The position numbers were made by a program, and so were the translations under genes. A stretch of DNA of 64,000 nucleotides, from NCBI GenBank assembly GCA_007571365.1, contig RKRN01000055.1:1-64000 (forward strand). Reading direction: 5' to 3'. This DNA comes from Candidatus Latescibacterota bacterium. GTDB taxonomy: Bacteria > Latescibacterota > UBA2968 > UBA8231. How positions within the stretch are numbered: the first letter of the stretch is position 1; each line of letters begins with the position of its first letter. The notes beneath the pieces are model-generated. The model saw only the letters and a list, made by a program, of their open reading frames with translations, was not told where the DNA came from and made no database searches. Positions 47,641 to 57,095 of this stretch are shown one piece after another.

Positions 47641-50019
47641 ATGAAAATCACTTATAACTGGCTCAAGGAATACGTGGACTTCGCTTGGGATTGGCCCGAG
47701 CTAGTCGAGCGCCTAACTATGGCGGGCTTGGAGTTCGAGGGCGTTGAGGATCTCGGTGTGCGCTACGAAGGCGTCGTCGTTGGTCGCGTCAACTCCTGTT
47801 GCCCACACGAAAATGCCGATCGCTTGACCGTCTGCCAAGTTGATGTGGGGACCGGGGTCAACACCATCGTCTGCGGGGCGCCTAACGTCGCAACCGGGCA
47901 AACCGTCGCTGTCGCCCTGCCCGGCACCACACTGCCCAGCGGCATGCAAATCAAAAAAGCCAAGATCCGCGGCGTCGCATCCGAGGGCATGCTCTGCGCC
48001 GAAGACGAACTCGGGCTGGGCGATAACCACGACGGCATTGTGGTACTCGACGAGGCGCTCGCGGTCGGCACCCCCTTTGCCGCAGCCACCGGGCTGGGCG
48101 ACGTGGTCATTGACTTCGAAGTTACCCCCAACCGCCCGGACTGCCTGAGCCTCTTGGGCATTGCCCGCGAGGTCCACGCACTCACCGGCAATCCCCTCCG
48201 TTTTCCCAACGCCCAGGTCCCCGAAAGCGGACCAGCCACCGCACAAGACGTGCAGATCGACATCGAGGTCCCAGACGATTGTCCGCGCTACGTTGGCCGC
48301 ATCGTCCGCGGCGTCGAGGTTGGCCCCTCGCCCGAGTGGCTCCAACGCCGGCTCCAAGCCGTGGGGCAGCGCCCGATCAATAACGTCGTCGATATAACCA
48401 ACTACGTACTCCTGGAACTGGGGCACCCTCTGCACGCCTTCGATCTGCAGGCACTGGACCAGCGGCGAATCGTCGTCCGCCGGGCGTGCGCTGGCGAAAC
48501 CTTAGCGATGCTCGACGGCACCCGGTGTCAGCTCGACGAAGAGATGCTAGTCATCGCCGATGGAACGCGCCCCCAAGCACTAGCCGGGGTCATGGGTGGG
48601 GCCCATTCCCAAGTATCGGCCAACACCACGGACCTCCTGCTCGAAAGCGCGTATTTCGCCCCATCGTGCGTGCGGCTAGCCCGGTCGCGCCTAGGGCTTT
48701 TCACGGAGGCCGCCACGCGCTTTGAACGCGGTGCCGATTGGGACGCCCCGGTGCAGGCGATTGACCGCGCCGCTCACCTAATCGCCAAACTGACCGGCGG
48801 CGCAGTCGCCCCAACTCCTTTAGACGTGTACCCGCGCCCCGGCCAACGCCACCAGATCCCACTCTGCGTCGAGCGCACCAACCAGCTCTTGGCTACGGAG
48901 TTAGATTCCGCTGCCATCGTTCAGATTCTCATACGCCTCGGCTGCCGGGTCGAATCGGGTCGGCCTCTCGTGGTAACGGCCCCGAGCTTCCGTCCCGACC
49001 TAACCCGTCCCGTCGACCTCATCGAGGAAGTTGGCCGTATCTACGGCTTCGACCGCATTGAGGGCCGCCAAGAGGCATCCGGCCCTTGGATCACCCGGCG
49101 CGACCCCGAACTCGCCTTTAGGCAGGTCGCACGGCAACGGCTCTTGGGCTTGGGTTTAGACGAAGTTGTCAGCAATACGATCGTCGAATCCCGCTGGCTC
49201 GAATTAGTCAGATCCGCCGGCCAATCCGCCCGCTTGACCAATCCGCCGACCGAAACCCAAGACGCCTTGCGCCCCACCTTGGTGCCGAGCCTGTTAGACA
49301 TCGCACGTCGCAACTTCAACCAACGGGCCACAAGAGTGGCCATCTTCGAGCTGGGCAAGTGCTTTATCGCCGCGGCCGAAAAGGGCGCCAGGCCCGAGGA
49401 AAACTGGCACCTCGCCGCTTTATGGTCGGGCCGCGTTTCAGCCTCTCCCTATCAGGCCGATGCCCGCGAGGCCGACTTTTTCGACCTCAAAGGCTTGCTC
49501 GAAGTGCTGGTGGGCAAGGGGGATTTGCGCTTTACGCCCGCCGCCCGCCCCGAATGCCGCTCGGGACACGCAGCCTGCATCTCCCTCGGTGGCGAGCCTC
49601 TCGGCTGGCTGGGCCAAGCTTCGGCCGACTTATGCGCGGCATTTGATTTAGAGCACCAAGTACATATTTTTGAAATATCGTTTACCGCGCTAGTACGCCA
49701 TTGGCACGGTCGGGAGTACTCGTTTGTCCCGCTTCCCAAATTTCCGCCGATCGAGCGCGACCTGGCCATAGTCGTACGCGCAGATACTGCAACCGCCGAA
49801 CTTATCGCCACCATGCGAGATAGTGCGCTCCAGCTCGTCGAGTCCATTGAGGTTTTTGACCTCTATCAAGGGGATCAAATAGAAGCAGGCCACAAGAGCG
49901 TGGCATTCGCCATCCGTCTGCGCGACCGCCAACAGACGTTGCAGGACGCTCAGGCCGACGCGGCGATCTCGGCGATGCTCAAGAGTCTCCAAGCGCGGTT
50001 CGGCGCTCGTTTGCGCTAA
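47641..50019 (+). CDS. pheT: Phenylalanine--tRNA ligase subunit beta
   Basis: MKITYNWLKEYVDF; tRNA-binding, B3/B4, B5 and FDX-ACB domains recognisable. Confidence 0.97.
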   Translation: MKITYNWLKEYVDFAWDWPELVERLTMAGLEFEGVEDLGVRYEGVVVGRVNSCCPHENADRLTVCQVDVGTGVNTIVCGAPNVATGQTVAVALPGTTLPSGMQIKKAKIRGVASEGMLCAEDELGLGDNHDGIVVLDEALAVGTPFAAATGLGDVVIDFEVTPNRPDCLSLLGIAREVHALTGNPLRFPNAQVPESGPATAQDVQIDIEVPDDCPRYVGRIVRGVEVGPSPEWLQRRLQAVGQRPINNVVDITNYVLLELGHPLHAFDLQALDQRRIVVRRACAGETLAMLDGTRCQLDEEMLVIADGTRPQALAGVMGGAHSQVSANTTDLLLESAYFAPSCVRLARSRLGLFTEAATRFERGADWDAPVQAIDRAAHLIAKLTGGAVAPTPLDVYPRPGQRHQIPLCVERTNQLLATELDSAAIVQILIRLGCRVESGRPLVVTAPSFRPDLTRPVDLIEEVGRIYGFDRIEGRQEASGPWITRRDPELAFRQVARQRLLGLGLDEVVSNTIVESRWLELVRSAGQSARLTNPPTETQDALRPTLVPSLLDIARRNFNQRATRVAIFELGKCFIAAAEKGARPEENWHLAALWSGRVSASPYQADAREADFFDLKGLLEVLVGKGDLRFTPAARPECRSGHAACISLGGEPLGWLGQASADLCAAFDLEHQVHIFEISFTALVRHWHGREYSFVPLPKFPPIERDLAIVVRADTATAELIATMRDSALQLVESIEVFDLYQGDQIEAGHKSVAFAIRLRDRQQTLQDAQADAAISAMLKSLQARFGARLR

Positions 50020-50043
50020 TTCCAACCCTCAATCAGGAGTACA

Positions 50044-50388
50044 GTGACCCCAATGGATGTAAACGAAAATTTTGAACGCCTCGAGCTCTACATCAATCGC
50101 CTGACGAGAGTCCTCGAAAAGCTGCGCAAGGAAAACGACGAACTGAAGGGTCAGATCCAGCACCTTCGAGAAAAAAATGACACCCTGCAGGCAGACGTCG
50201 AGAGCCTCGAAGCAAAAATCAGCGTCGTTAGCAGTGAAAACGAACAGATCAAAAAGGACAAAGAAGTGGTAAGGGGACGCATCGAACAGCTCCTCAGCCG
50301 CTTGGATAGTACCTTCAGCAGCGAAAACGAACAGTTCAAGCAGATCGAAGCAGCCGACACAGAGGTCGAAGTAGACAAAGGCATCTGA
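50044..50388 (+). CDS. Short coiled-coil protein, ZapB-like
   Basis: Heptad-rich FERLELYINRLTRVLEKLRKENDELKGQIQHLREKNDTLQ, directly upstream of zapA. Confidence 0.65.
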   Translation: MTPMDVNENFERLELYINRLTRVLEKLRKENDELKGQIQHLREKNDTLQADVESLEAKISVVSSENEQIKKDKEVVRGRIEQLLSRLDSTFSSENEQFKQIEAADTEVEVDKGI

Positions 50389-50402
50389 GAAAGGGATCTA
50401 GT

Positions 50403-50717
50403 ATGCCGTCCCAAGTAGTAGTCAAAATATTCGACAAGCACTATACCCTAGAAGTTGACGAAGATCACTCTGCCGAACGCGTACAAAAGATCGCCGAGAT
50501 GGTGGACGAGCGCATGTACGAAATAAAGCGCGAGCTCAAGGGCGGCTCCCCACTCCAAGTGGCCATCTTGGCCAGTCTGAGCTTAGTAGAGGAACTCCTC
50601 TCCCTGCGGGAGGCCTACGATTCCACTGAAGCTGATATAGCCCAGCGAACTTCTCAGCTTACTACCTCACTTGGGTACCTTTTCGCCGAAGTAGAAGTCC
50701 CCCGTTCCGATAGCTGA
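50403..50717 (+). CDS. zapA: Cell division protein ZapA
   Basis: VVVKIFDKHYTLEVDEDHSAERVQKIAEMVDERM...QVAILASLSLVEELLSL. Confidence 0.88.
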   Translation: MPSQVVVKIFDKHYTLEVDEDHSAERVQKIAEMVDERMYEIKRELKGGSPLQVAILASLSLVEELLSLREAYDSTEADIAQRTSQLTTSLGYLFAEVEVPRSDS

Positions 50718-50732
50718 AGTATTCCGAGCCGC

Positions 50733-52364
50733 GTGCTCTGGCCCGATGCCGAAGGCGTCGAGACCGATAAGGATAAGAAAGAGATACCCTTGTTTAATGG
50801 GTTTGACTACATAGTCCTAATCTGTTCTGCCGTCGCCTTTTTCGCCGGCGGCTGTCTCCTCGGCTGGCTAGGGAGTGAGTGGCTGCGCAACAGCAAACTG
50901 CAAAGCACACAAGCCACCGCCGATCAGATCGTCGCCCGCGCCCGCCAAGAAGCCGAGGCTTTAAAAAAAAATGCCTTGCTCAAAGCAAGGGACGAATGGC
51001 ACCGCGAGCGGGCTCCGCTGGAAAAGGAGCAAGAGACCCAGCGGCGCTCGTTGCGCGATCTGGCGGCCAAGCTGTTAGAGCGCGAACAGCAACTAGAGCG
51101 CAAAATAGACCTGCTCACGAGCAAGGAGCGCGAACAACTCAAACACGAGCAGGATCTCGACCTCCGCGAGGCGGCCATAGCTGCCGCCGAGGCCCAAGCC
51201 CAAGACCTCGTCCGCGAGCAGAGTCAGCGGCTGGAAGAATTGGCTGGCATCAGCCAACAGGAAGCTCGGCGCATACTCTTTGATCAGCTAGAGGGGGGCA
51301 CCCGCCGAGTTGCCGCCCGCAAGGTCCGCGAGATCAAGGACACCGCGGTTGCCACGGCCAACCTAGAGGCCAAAGAAATCATCACCCGCGCCATCCAGCG
51401 CTTCGCCGGGGAACTGACCGTCGAGAGTACGCTTTCGGTCGTGCCCATCCCCTTTGACGACATGAAGGGGCGCATCATCGGTCGCGACGGACGCAATATC
51501 CGCTCTTTTGAAATGATCACCGGCGTCGAAGTCATCGTCGATGATACTCCTAGCATGGTCATGCTCTCGGGCTTTGATCCACTGCGCCGCGAAGTGGCCA
51601 GATACACTCTCGAAGCACTCATCCGCGACGGACGCATCCACCCCGGGCGCATCGAGGAAGTATATGACAAAGCCCGTAGCACCGTTGAGGAGATGATCCG
51701 CGAGTCCGGTTCCAAAGCCGCTTTTGACCTCGGCATTCACGATTTATCCGAGTCGCTATTGGAAACGCTGGGCAAGCTCCGCTTCCGCACCAGCTACGGA
51801 CAAAACTTATTGGTCCACAGCAAAGAAGTTGGGTTTTTGGCCGGCATGATGGCCGAAATGCTCAACCTTGATATAGGGCTAGCGCGCCGCGCTGGTCTCT
51901 TGCACGACATCGACAAGGCACAGGACTTTGAGTTGGGCAACGACCCAGCGCAAACCGGTGCCGTACTGGCCCGCAAGGGCGGCGAAAGCCCGGAAGTTGT
52001 GCAGATTATCGAAACCCATAGCAAGCACACCCCCTCGCGCTCAGCCATCGCCGTCCTAGTCGGAGCCGCCAATGAAATCTCCACCCACCGTCCGGGTGCT
52101 CGCAAAGAAAAGGTCGAGGAGTACATCCGCCGCTTGCACCACATCGAAGAACTCGCGGCCGACTACGTGGGCGTGAAGCAGGCTTTTGCCCTGCAAAACG
52201 GCAAGGAGGTTCGAGTCTTGGTCGACAGCGAGGTGGTGGACGACACGTATGCCGAACAACTCGCCGACGACATCACCGCCAAGCTCGAGCAACAACTCGA
52301 ATACCCCGGGCAGTTGCGCGTCTGCATCATCCGCGAGATGCGCACCGAGTCTCACGCGCGGTGA
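50733..52364 (+). CDS. rny: Ribonuclease Y
   Basis: N-terminal TM + coiled coil; KH domain DDMKGRIIGRDGRNIRSFEMITGVEVIVDDTPSMVMLSGFDPLRREVA; HD domain LLHDIDKA. Confidence 0.96.
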   Translation: MLWPDAEGVETDKDKKEIPLFNGFDYIVLICSAVAFFAGGCLLGWLGSEWLRNSKLQSTQATADQIVARARQEAEALKKNALLKARDEWHRERAPLEKEQETQRRSLRDLAAKLLEREQQLERKIDLLTSKEREQLKHEQDLDLREAAIAAAEAQAQDLVREQSQRLEELAGISQQEARRILFDQLEGGTRRVAARKVREIKDTAVATANLEAKEIITRAIQRFAGELTVESTLSVVPIPFDDMKGRIIGRDGRNIRSFEMITGVEVIVDDTPSMVMLSGFDPLRREVARYTLEALIRDGRIHPGRIEEVYDKARSTVEEMIRESGSKAAFDLGIHDLSESLLETLGKLRFRTSYGQNLLVHSKEVGFLAGMMAEMLNLDIGLARRAGLLHDIDKAQDFELGNDPAQTGAVLARKGGESPEVVQIIETHSKHTPSRSAIAVLVGAANEISTHRPGARKEKVEEYIRRLHHIEELAADYVGVKQAFALQNGKEVRVLVDSEVVDDTYAEQLADDITAKLEQQLEYPGQLRVCIIREMRTESHAR

Positions 52365-53143
52365 ACATTCTCTTCGTCGCCGATATCTTTGCTCAGCCGG
52401 GCCGCCGGGTCGCCGCAGCCGTAATTCCCAAATTAGTGAAACAGCGCGAAGTCTCTCTGGTAATCGCCAACGGCGAAAATGCCGCCGGAGGGTTTGGCCT
52501 CACCGACCGCATCGTGCATAAGCTGCACAGCTATGGTGTCGACGTCATCACCAGCGGCAACCACGTCTGGGACCGCCGCGAGTTCATCCCGTACCTAGAC
52601 CAATACGACCGCGTCCTGCGCCCCTTCAACTATCCCAAAGACGCGCCCGGCATCGGGGTGACTGTAGTCGCCGGACGCGGCTATCCCTCCGTGGCGGTGC
52701 TCTGCCTCCAAGGGCGCACCGGGATGCCCACTATTGACTGCCCCTTCCGCACAGGCCGCGCCGAGGTCGAGCGCTTGCGCACAGAGACGCCCTTAGTCTT
52801 CGTGGATTTCCACGCCGAATCTACGGCTGAGAAAATGGCTATGGGCTTCCACCTCGACGGCTTAGCCACTGCCGTCATCGGCACTCACACCCACGTGCAA
52901 ACCGCAGATGAGCGCATCTTGCCCCAAGGCACGGCGTACCTAACCGACGCCGGCATGACCGGCATCCGCGAATCCGTGATTGGCGTCCGTCCCGAAATAG
53001 CCATCCAACGGTTCCTCACCCAAGTACCCACCCGTTTCAAGCCCGCCGACGGCCAAGCAGTCCTCTGCGGCGCACTAGTCGAGGCCGACGAGGCAAGCGG
53101 CCGGGCCACCCGGATCGAGCGGTTGCAGCTAGCCGAGCCTTGA
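52361..53143 (+). CDS. YmdB-family metallophosphoesterase
   Basis: MNILFVADIFAQPGRRVAA; NGENAAGGFGLT; TSGNHVWDRRE; GTHTHVQTADERILPQGTAYLTDAGMTG. Confidence 0.93.
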   Translation: MNILFVADIFAQPGRRVAAAVIPKLVKQREVSLVIANGENAAGGFGLTDRIVHKLHSYGVDVITSGNHVWDRREFIPYLDQYDRVLRPFNYPKDAPGIGVTVVAGRGYPSVAVLCLQGRTGMPTIDCPFRTGRAEVERLRTETPLVFVDFHAESTAEKMAMGFHLDGLATAVIGTHTHVQTADERILPQGTAYLTDAGMTGIRESVIGVRPEIAIQRFLTQVPTRFKPADGQAVLCGALVEADEASGRATRIERLQLAEP

Positions 53144-53155
53144 CCGCACGTGAAT

Positions 53156-53212
53156 TAGGAATTAAAAATTAGAAATTGGGTGCGACGAGCACACACTAAT
53201 TTTCAATTCCTA
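53156..53212. repeat. AT-rich imperfect inverted repeat between ymdB-like gene and xseA
   Basis: TAGGAATTAAAAATTAG (53156-53172) vs CTAATTTTCAATTCCTA (53196-53212): 16/17 complementary. Confidence 0.7.
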
Positions 53213-53236
53213 CTAATGGATTAACCCGGAGCACCT

Positions 53237-54481
53237 ATGTCCTTTCGAGAGCCGGTCTTCTGGGCCGATGCCGAAGACGCTACTCACTCGCCTTACTCGG
53301 TCTCCGAAATCACCAGCCAAGTCAAGGGGCTGCTCGAAGAGAGCCTGCCCAAGTGCTGGGTCGAGGGCGAGATCTCTCAGTACACCCACCATAGCTCCGG
53401 CCACCGCTATTTCACGCTCAAAGACAATGCGAGCCAGCTAAGCGCGGTGATGTTCAAGTGGCAGGCCGGCTCGCTCTCCTTCAGCCCCCAACAGGGCATG
53501 CAAGTACAGGTGTACGGCTATATCTCCGTCTTCGAGCGCGCCGGGAAGTACCAACTCTATGCCGAGCAGATCAAACCTGCTGGCGTCGGTGAACTGGCCA
53601 TTGCCTTTGAACAGCTCAAAAACCGCCTAGAGGCCGAAGGGCTTTTCGCCGCAAGCCGCAAGCGCCCTCTGCCTCCGTATCCCCGCAAAATCGGCGTAGT
53701 AACCTCGCCGACCGGCGCGGCCATCCGCGACATCATCCAAATCCTCGACCGGCGCGCCCCGGACATCGAGATCGTCCTTTGCCCCGCTCGGGTTCAAGGC
53801 GAGGGGGCCGCCGCTGAGATCGCCGCCGCCATCGCCAGCTTGAATCAGCTAGGCGACATCGACATCTTGATTGTCGGCCGCGGCGGTGGTGCCCCCGAAG
53901 ATCTCTGGCCCTTCAACGACGAATCTGTCGCCCGGGCTATCTACCAGTCGCTTCAACCTGTCATCTGTGCTGTCGGCCACGAGATCGATTACACCATCGC
54001 CGACTACGTGGCCGACTACCGCGCTCCGACTCCCTCGGCCGCCGCCGAAATAGTCGCCCGCGAACGCAGTGCTCTGCGCGAGCGCGTCGCCGAGCAACAA
54101 GGCCGCTTGTTCGCGGAAATGGAGCGCTATTTCAGTTCCTTAGGGGAGCGGGTGCGCCACTGCGACCCGAGCCGCCTGCGCGCCCGCCTCGACGATCGCT
54201 TGCAGCAGCAAAGCCTATACCTCGACGAGCGGCGCCAAGCCCTTTATACCGCTTTCGATTGGTTTTTGCACACTCGGGTCGAGGCCCTAGCCACCGCGAC
54301 CACCCGCCTCGACGACCTCAGCCCGCTTACGAGCCTAGCGCGCGGTTTTGCTCTAGTGGAACGCGTCGCCAATAAACGCCTCGTCCGCGACGGCAACGAG
54401 CTTCAGCCGGGCGACAAACTGCAACTGCGCTTTCGCCGCGGCGGTGCTATCTGCCGCGTGGAGGAGAAACTCAATGAGTGA
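53237..54481 (+). CDS. xseA: Exodeoxyribonuclease VII large subunit
   Basis: YSVSEITSQVKGLLEESLPKCWVEGEISQY; GVVTSPTGAAIRDIIQILDRRAPDIEIVLCPARVQGEGAAAEIAAAI. Confidence 0.96.
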   Translation: MSFREPVFWADAEDATHSPYSVSEITSQVKGLLEESLPKCWVEGEISQYTHHSSGHRYFTLKDNASQLSAVMFKWQAGSLSFSPQQGMQVQVYGYISVFERAGKYQLYAEQIKPAGVGELAIAFEQLKNRLEAEGLFAASRKRPLPPYPRKIGVVTSPTGAAIRDIIQILDRRAPDIEIVLCPARVQGEGAAAEIAAAIASLNQLGDIDILIVGRGGGAPEDLWPFNDESVARAIYQSLQPVICAVGHEIDYTIADYVADYRAPTPSAAAEIVARERSALRERVAEQQGRLFAEMERYFSSLGERVRHCDPSRLRARLDDRLQQQSLYLDERRQALYTAFDWFLHTRVEALATATTRLDDLSPLTSLARGFALVERVANKRLVRDGNELQPGDKLQLRFRRGGAICRVEEKLNE

Positions 54482-54704
54482 ATCTTTTGAAGAAGCCCTA
54501 GCCGTACTAGAAGAGAGCGTTCAGCACCTCGAAGCAGGCGACCTCAAGCTCGAAGAGGCCCTCGAAGTATTTGAAAAAGGCGTTGCCGCCTCGCGCATCT
54601 GCGGCCAGTGGCTCGACCAGACCCGCGAGCGCGTCCAAGTCCTCACCGCCGATGCTGAGGGCCAATTCCGCCTCTCTTTTCTGGACGCCGAAGACGACCA
54701 ATAG
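54474..54704 (+). CDS. xseB: Exodeoxyribonuclease VII small subunit
   Basis: SFEEALAVLEESVQHLEAGDLKLEEALEVFEKGV; overlaps xseA 3' end. Confidence 0.93.
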   Translation: MSESFEEALAVLEESVQHLEAGDLKLEEALEVFEKGVAASRICGQWLDQTRERVQVLTADAEGQFRLSFLDAEDDQ

Positions 54705-54725
54705 CTCCCCTTCGGCCCCGGCCCG

Positions 54726-56417
54726 ATGTTGACTCGCCTCTACATCAAGGACTTTGCCCTTATCGAAGAAGCGGTGATCGAATTTGGCCCCGGCCTCAAC
54801 GTCATCACTGGGGAAACCGGGGCCGGTAAGTCCATCCTCATCGGCGCTCTCAATTCTATCCTCGGTGGCCCCGCCAACGCCGACCTAGTGCGCAAAGGGG
54901 CCAACTCGTGTGCGGTGGAGGGCTTTTTTGAGTTAGACGACCAAGGCCAAATCGTACGCTTGGCCGAGCTGGGCGTTCTTTTGGAGGAGGGCCAACTCAT
55001 CCTCCGTCGCGAAATCCGCGGCCAAGGCCGCTCGCGAGCCTTTGTCAACGGCCGAGGTCAGCCCATCAAGCAGCTAAAGCAAATCGGCGCGATCTTGATT
55101 GACCTGCACGGCCAACACCAACACCAATCGCTACTTGACCCCAAGCTCCACGCCCGCTTTCTCGACGCATTTGCCGGTCTCGACGACCAGCGTCGCCTCG
55201 TGGGCCAGCACTGGCGCAGTTACCGGGATAGCGTGGCCCGCCTCAACCGGCTGTGCGCCGAGCGCGACGCACTCGCAGCCGAAGACGAGTCGTGCGCCTT
55301 GCAGCTAGCAGAGATTCGCCGCCTCACTCCCCGACCGGGCGAAGAGGCCGAATTGGAACGCGAGTTGCAAGTCCTCGACAACGCTGACACGCTATCCCAA
55401 GGCGGCCTCCAGCTCTACGACTTGCTCTATCAGCGCGACGGCGCGGTTTGCGAGGTACTCGGCCAAATTCGTCGTCAGCTCGACCGACTCTGCGAAATCG
55501 ATCCTGCACTTGGTCTTCAAGCTGCGGCCTTAGAGGAGCTGATCTACGAGGTCGAAGACCTAGCCGGCCAGTTCCGCGACTACGCCCGCGGAATCGAGGT
55601 GCGCCCCGGGCGCGCCGACGAATTGCGCGAGCGCCGCGATGGCCTGCGCGCCTTAAAAAAGAAATACGGCGGAACCCTCAACGCCGTATTAGACCACGCC
55701 CGCGAGCTTGAAGCGCGTGAAGATCGCGCTGATCGCCTCCGCTTTGAGTTGGCCCAAGCGGCTGACCGCCGCGATCAAGCACTCGCCGAATTTGCCTCCT
55801 GTTGCCTCACCCTTTCTGCAGCGCGCCAGCAGGCCAGCACCACCTTGTCGCGGTCGCTAGTCGCTGCTCTCGGGGAATTGGGCATGGCCAAGGCCCAGTT
55901 TTACATCGAACTGGCAACCACCGAAGACCCGGAGGGAGCGGTTGAGCGCGATGGGCGGCACTACGCGGCCGGTGAGCACGGCATGGAGCACATTGCCTTC
56001 CACATTTCCGCCAATGCCGGCCAACCACCGCGACCCCTAGCGCACATTGCCTCGGGCGGGGAAATTTCGCGCGTGATGCTGGCTCTAAAGGAAGCGGGCG
56101 CCGGGCGCGACTTCGTTTCAACCTTGGTCTTCGACGAAATCGACGCGGGAATCTCGGGGCGCATCGCCGCCGCCGTTGGCCGCAAGCTACAGGCCCTCGC
56201 CGCGGCGCACCAAACCATCGCCATCACCCACCTGCCACAGATTGCCAGCCTCGCCGACCAGCACTTTTCAGTGCGCAAGCAGCAGCAGCAACAGCGGACC
56301 ACCACCGAGGTTGTACTGCTCGACGCGACGGCTCGCGCCGAGGAAATTGCCTATCTGTTGGCCGGCGAGACCATTTCAGACACAGCGCGCCAACACGCCC
56401 GCGAAATGCTGCAATAG
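54726..56417 (+). CDS. recN: DNA repair protein RecN
   Basis: MLTRLYIKDFALIEEAVIEFGPGLNVITGETGAGKSILIGAL; FDEIDAGISGRIAAAVGRKL. Confidence 0.96.
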   Translation: MLTRLYIKDFALIEEAVIEFGPGLNVITGETGAGKSILIGALNSILGGPANADLVRKGANSCAVEGFFELDDQGQIVRLAELGVLLEEGQLILRREIRGQGRSRAFVNGRGQPIKQLKQIGAILIDLHGQHQHQSLLDPKLHARFLDAFAGLDDQRRLVGQHWRSYRDSVARLNRLCAERDALAAEDESCALQLAEIRRLTPRPGEEAELERELQVLDNADTLSQGGLQLYDLLYQRDGAVCEVLGQIRRQLDRLCEIDPALGLQAAALEELIYEVEDLAGQFRDYARGIEVRPGRADELRERRDGLRALKKKYGGTLNAVLDHARELEAREDRADRLRFELAQAADRRDQALAEFASCCLTLSAARQQASTTLSRSLVAALGELGMAKAQFYIELATTEDPEGAVERDGRHYAAGEHGMEHIAFHISANAGQPPRPLAHIASGGEISRVMLALKEAGAGRDFVSTLVFDEIDAGISGRIAAAVGRKLQALAAAHQTIAITHLPQIASLADQHFSVRKQQQQQRTTTEVVLLDATARAEEIAYLLAGETISDTARQHAREMLQ

Positions 56418-56424
56418 CTCGACC

Positions 56425-56958
56425 ATGTTGGCCAATTTCCTCAGCGTCCTGCGGGTCCTGCTCATTCCCTTCCTGCTCTACTTCATCGCCCGAGAGGACC
56501 AACTCCAAGCCGTGCTCCTGCTGCTCCTCGCTGGGGCCACGGACATCGGCGACGGCTGGGTGGCGCGGCGCTACAGCCAAGTCTCCCGCCTCGGCAAGGT
56601 ACTCGACCCACTGGCCGATAAAATTTTCCTCGCTTTTCTACTCGGTGGGCTAGTTTTCTGGCGCGATTTGCCGCTATGGCTTTTGGCGATGCTCTTTGCC
56701 CGCGATATGGTGATCGTATCGGTGGGGGGATTGCTTTTGCGTTCACAGGGGCTAGTCATTGCCGCCAACCGCTGGGGCAAGTACACAACCGTCTGCATGG
56801 TGCTCACGGCCCTCAGCTACGTCCTCGAGGCCCCGGCTAGCTTACGCACCGGGCTAAGCCTAGCGGCAGCGGCCTTGGTCGTCGTCTCCAGCTTGAGCTA
56901 CGCCCAGTTCGCGCTGAGGCTCTTGCGACAAGGCCGAACTGAAGGTCAGTTGGGCTGA
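56425..56958 (+). CDS. pgsA: CDP-alcohol phosphatidyltransferase (PgsA-like)
   Basis: MLANFLSVLRVLLIPFLLY; ATDIGDGWVARRYSQVSRLGKVLDPLADK (CDP-OH-PT motif). Start 56425, not 56176. Confidence 0.9.
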   Translation: MLANFLSVLRVLLIPFLLYFIAREDQLQAVLLLLLAGATDIGDGWVARRYSQVSRLGKVLDPLADKIFLAFLLGGLVFWRDLPLWLLAMLFARDMVIVSVGGLLLRSQGLVIAANRWGKYTTVCMVLTALSYVLEAPASLRTGLSLAAAALVVVSSLSYAQFALRLLRQGRTEGQLG

Positions 56959-57095
56959 ATCAGGCGATACCAGCGCAAATAGGCCTCGTCGAGGCGGCGG
57001 CGACGGGCGTATAGGCCGATCATTTCTATCACTTTGAGCCGCAAGGCCAACTTGTGCAGATCGACTTTGCCCACCTGACGCTCTGCGCGTTTCAC
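56946..57095 (-). CDS. Possible 49-aa basic small protein (not in ORF track)
   Basis: GTG start (57093-57095) overlaps the TGA of 57092..60541 (GTGA); VKRAERQVGKVDLHKLALRLKVIEMIGLYARRRRLDEAYLRWYRLIQPN. Confidence 0.45.
   Translation of the reverse strand: MKRAERQVGKVDLHKLALRLKVIEMIGLYARRRRLDEAYLRWYRLIQPN

Noticed and set aside
47713-48435. 240-aa minus-strand ORF
   Set aside because: Antisense to pheT, which is unambiguous.
50717-50733. Possible 6S RNA between zapA and rny
   Set aside because: Only a ~16-bp gap; no room for the RNA.
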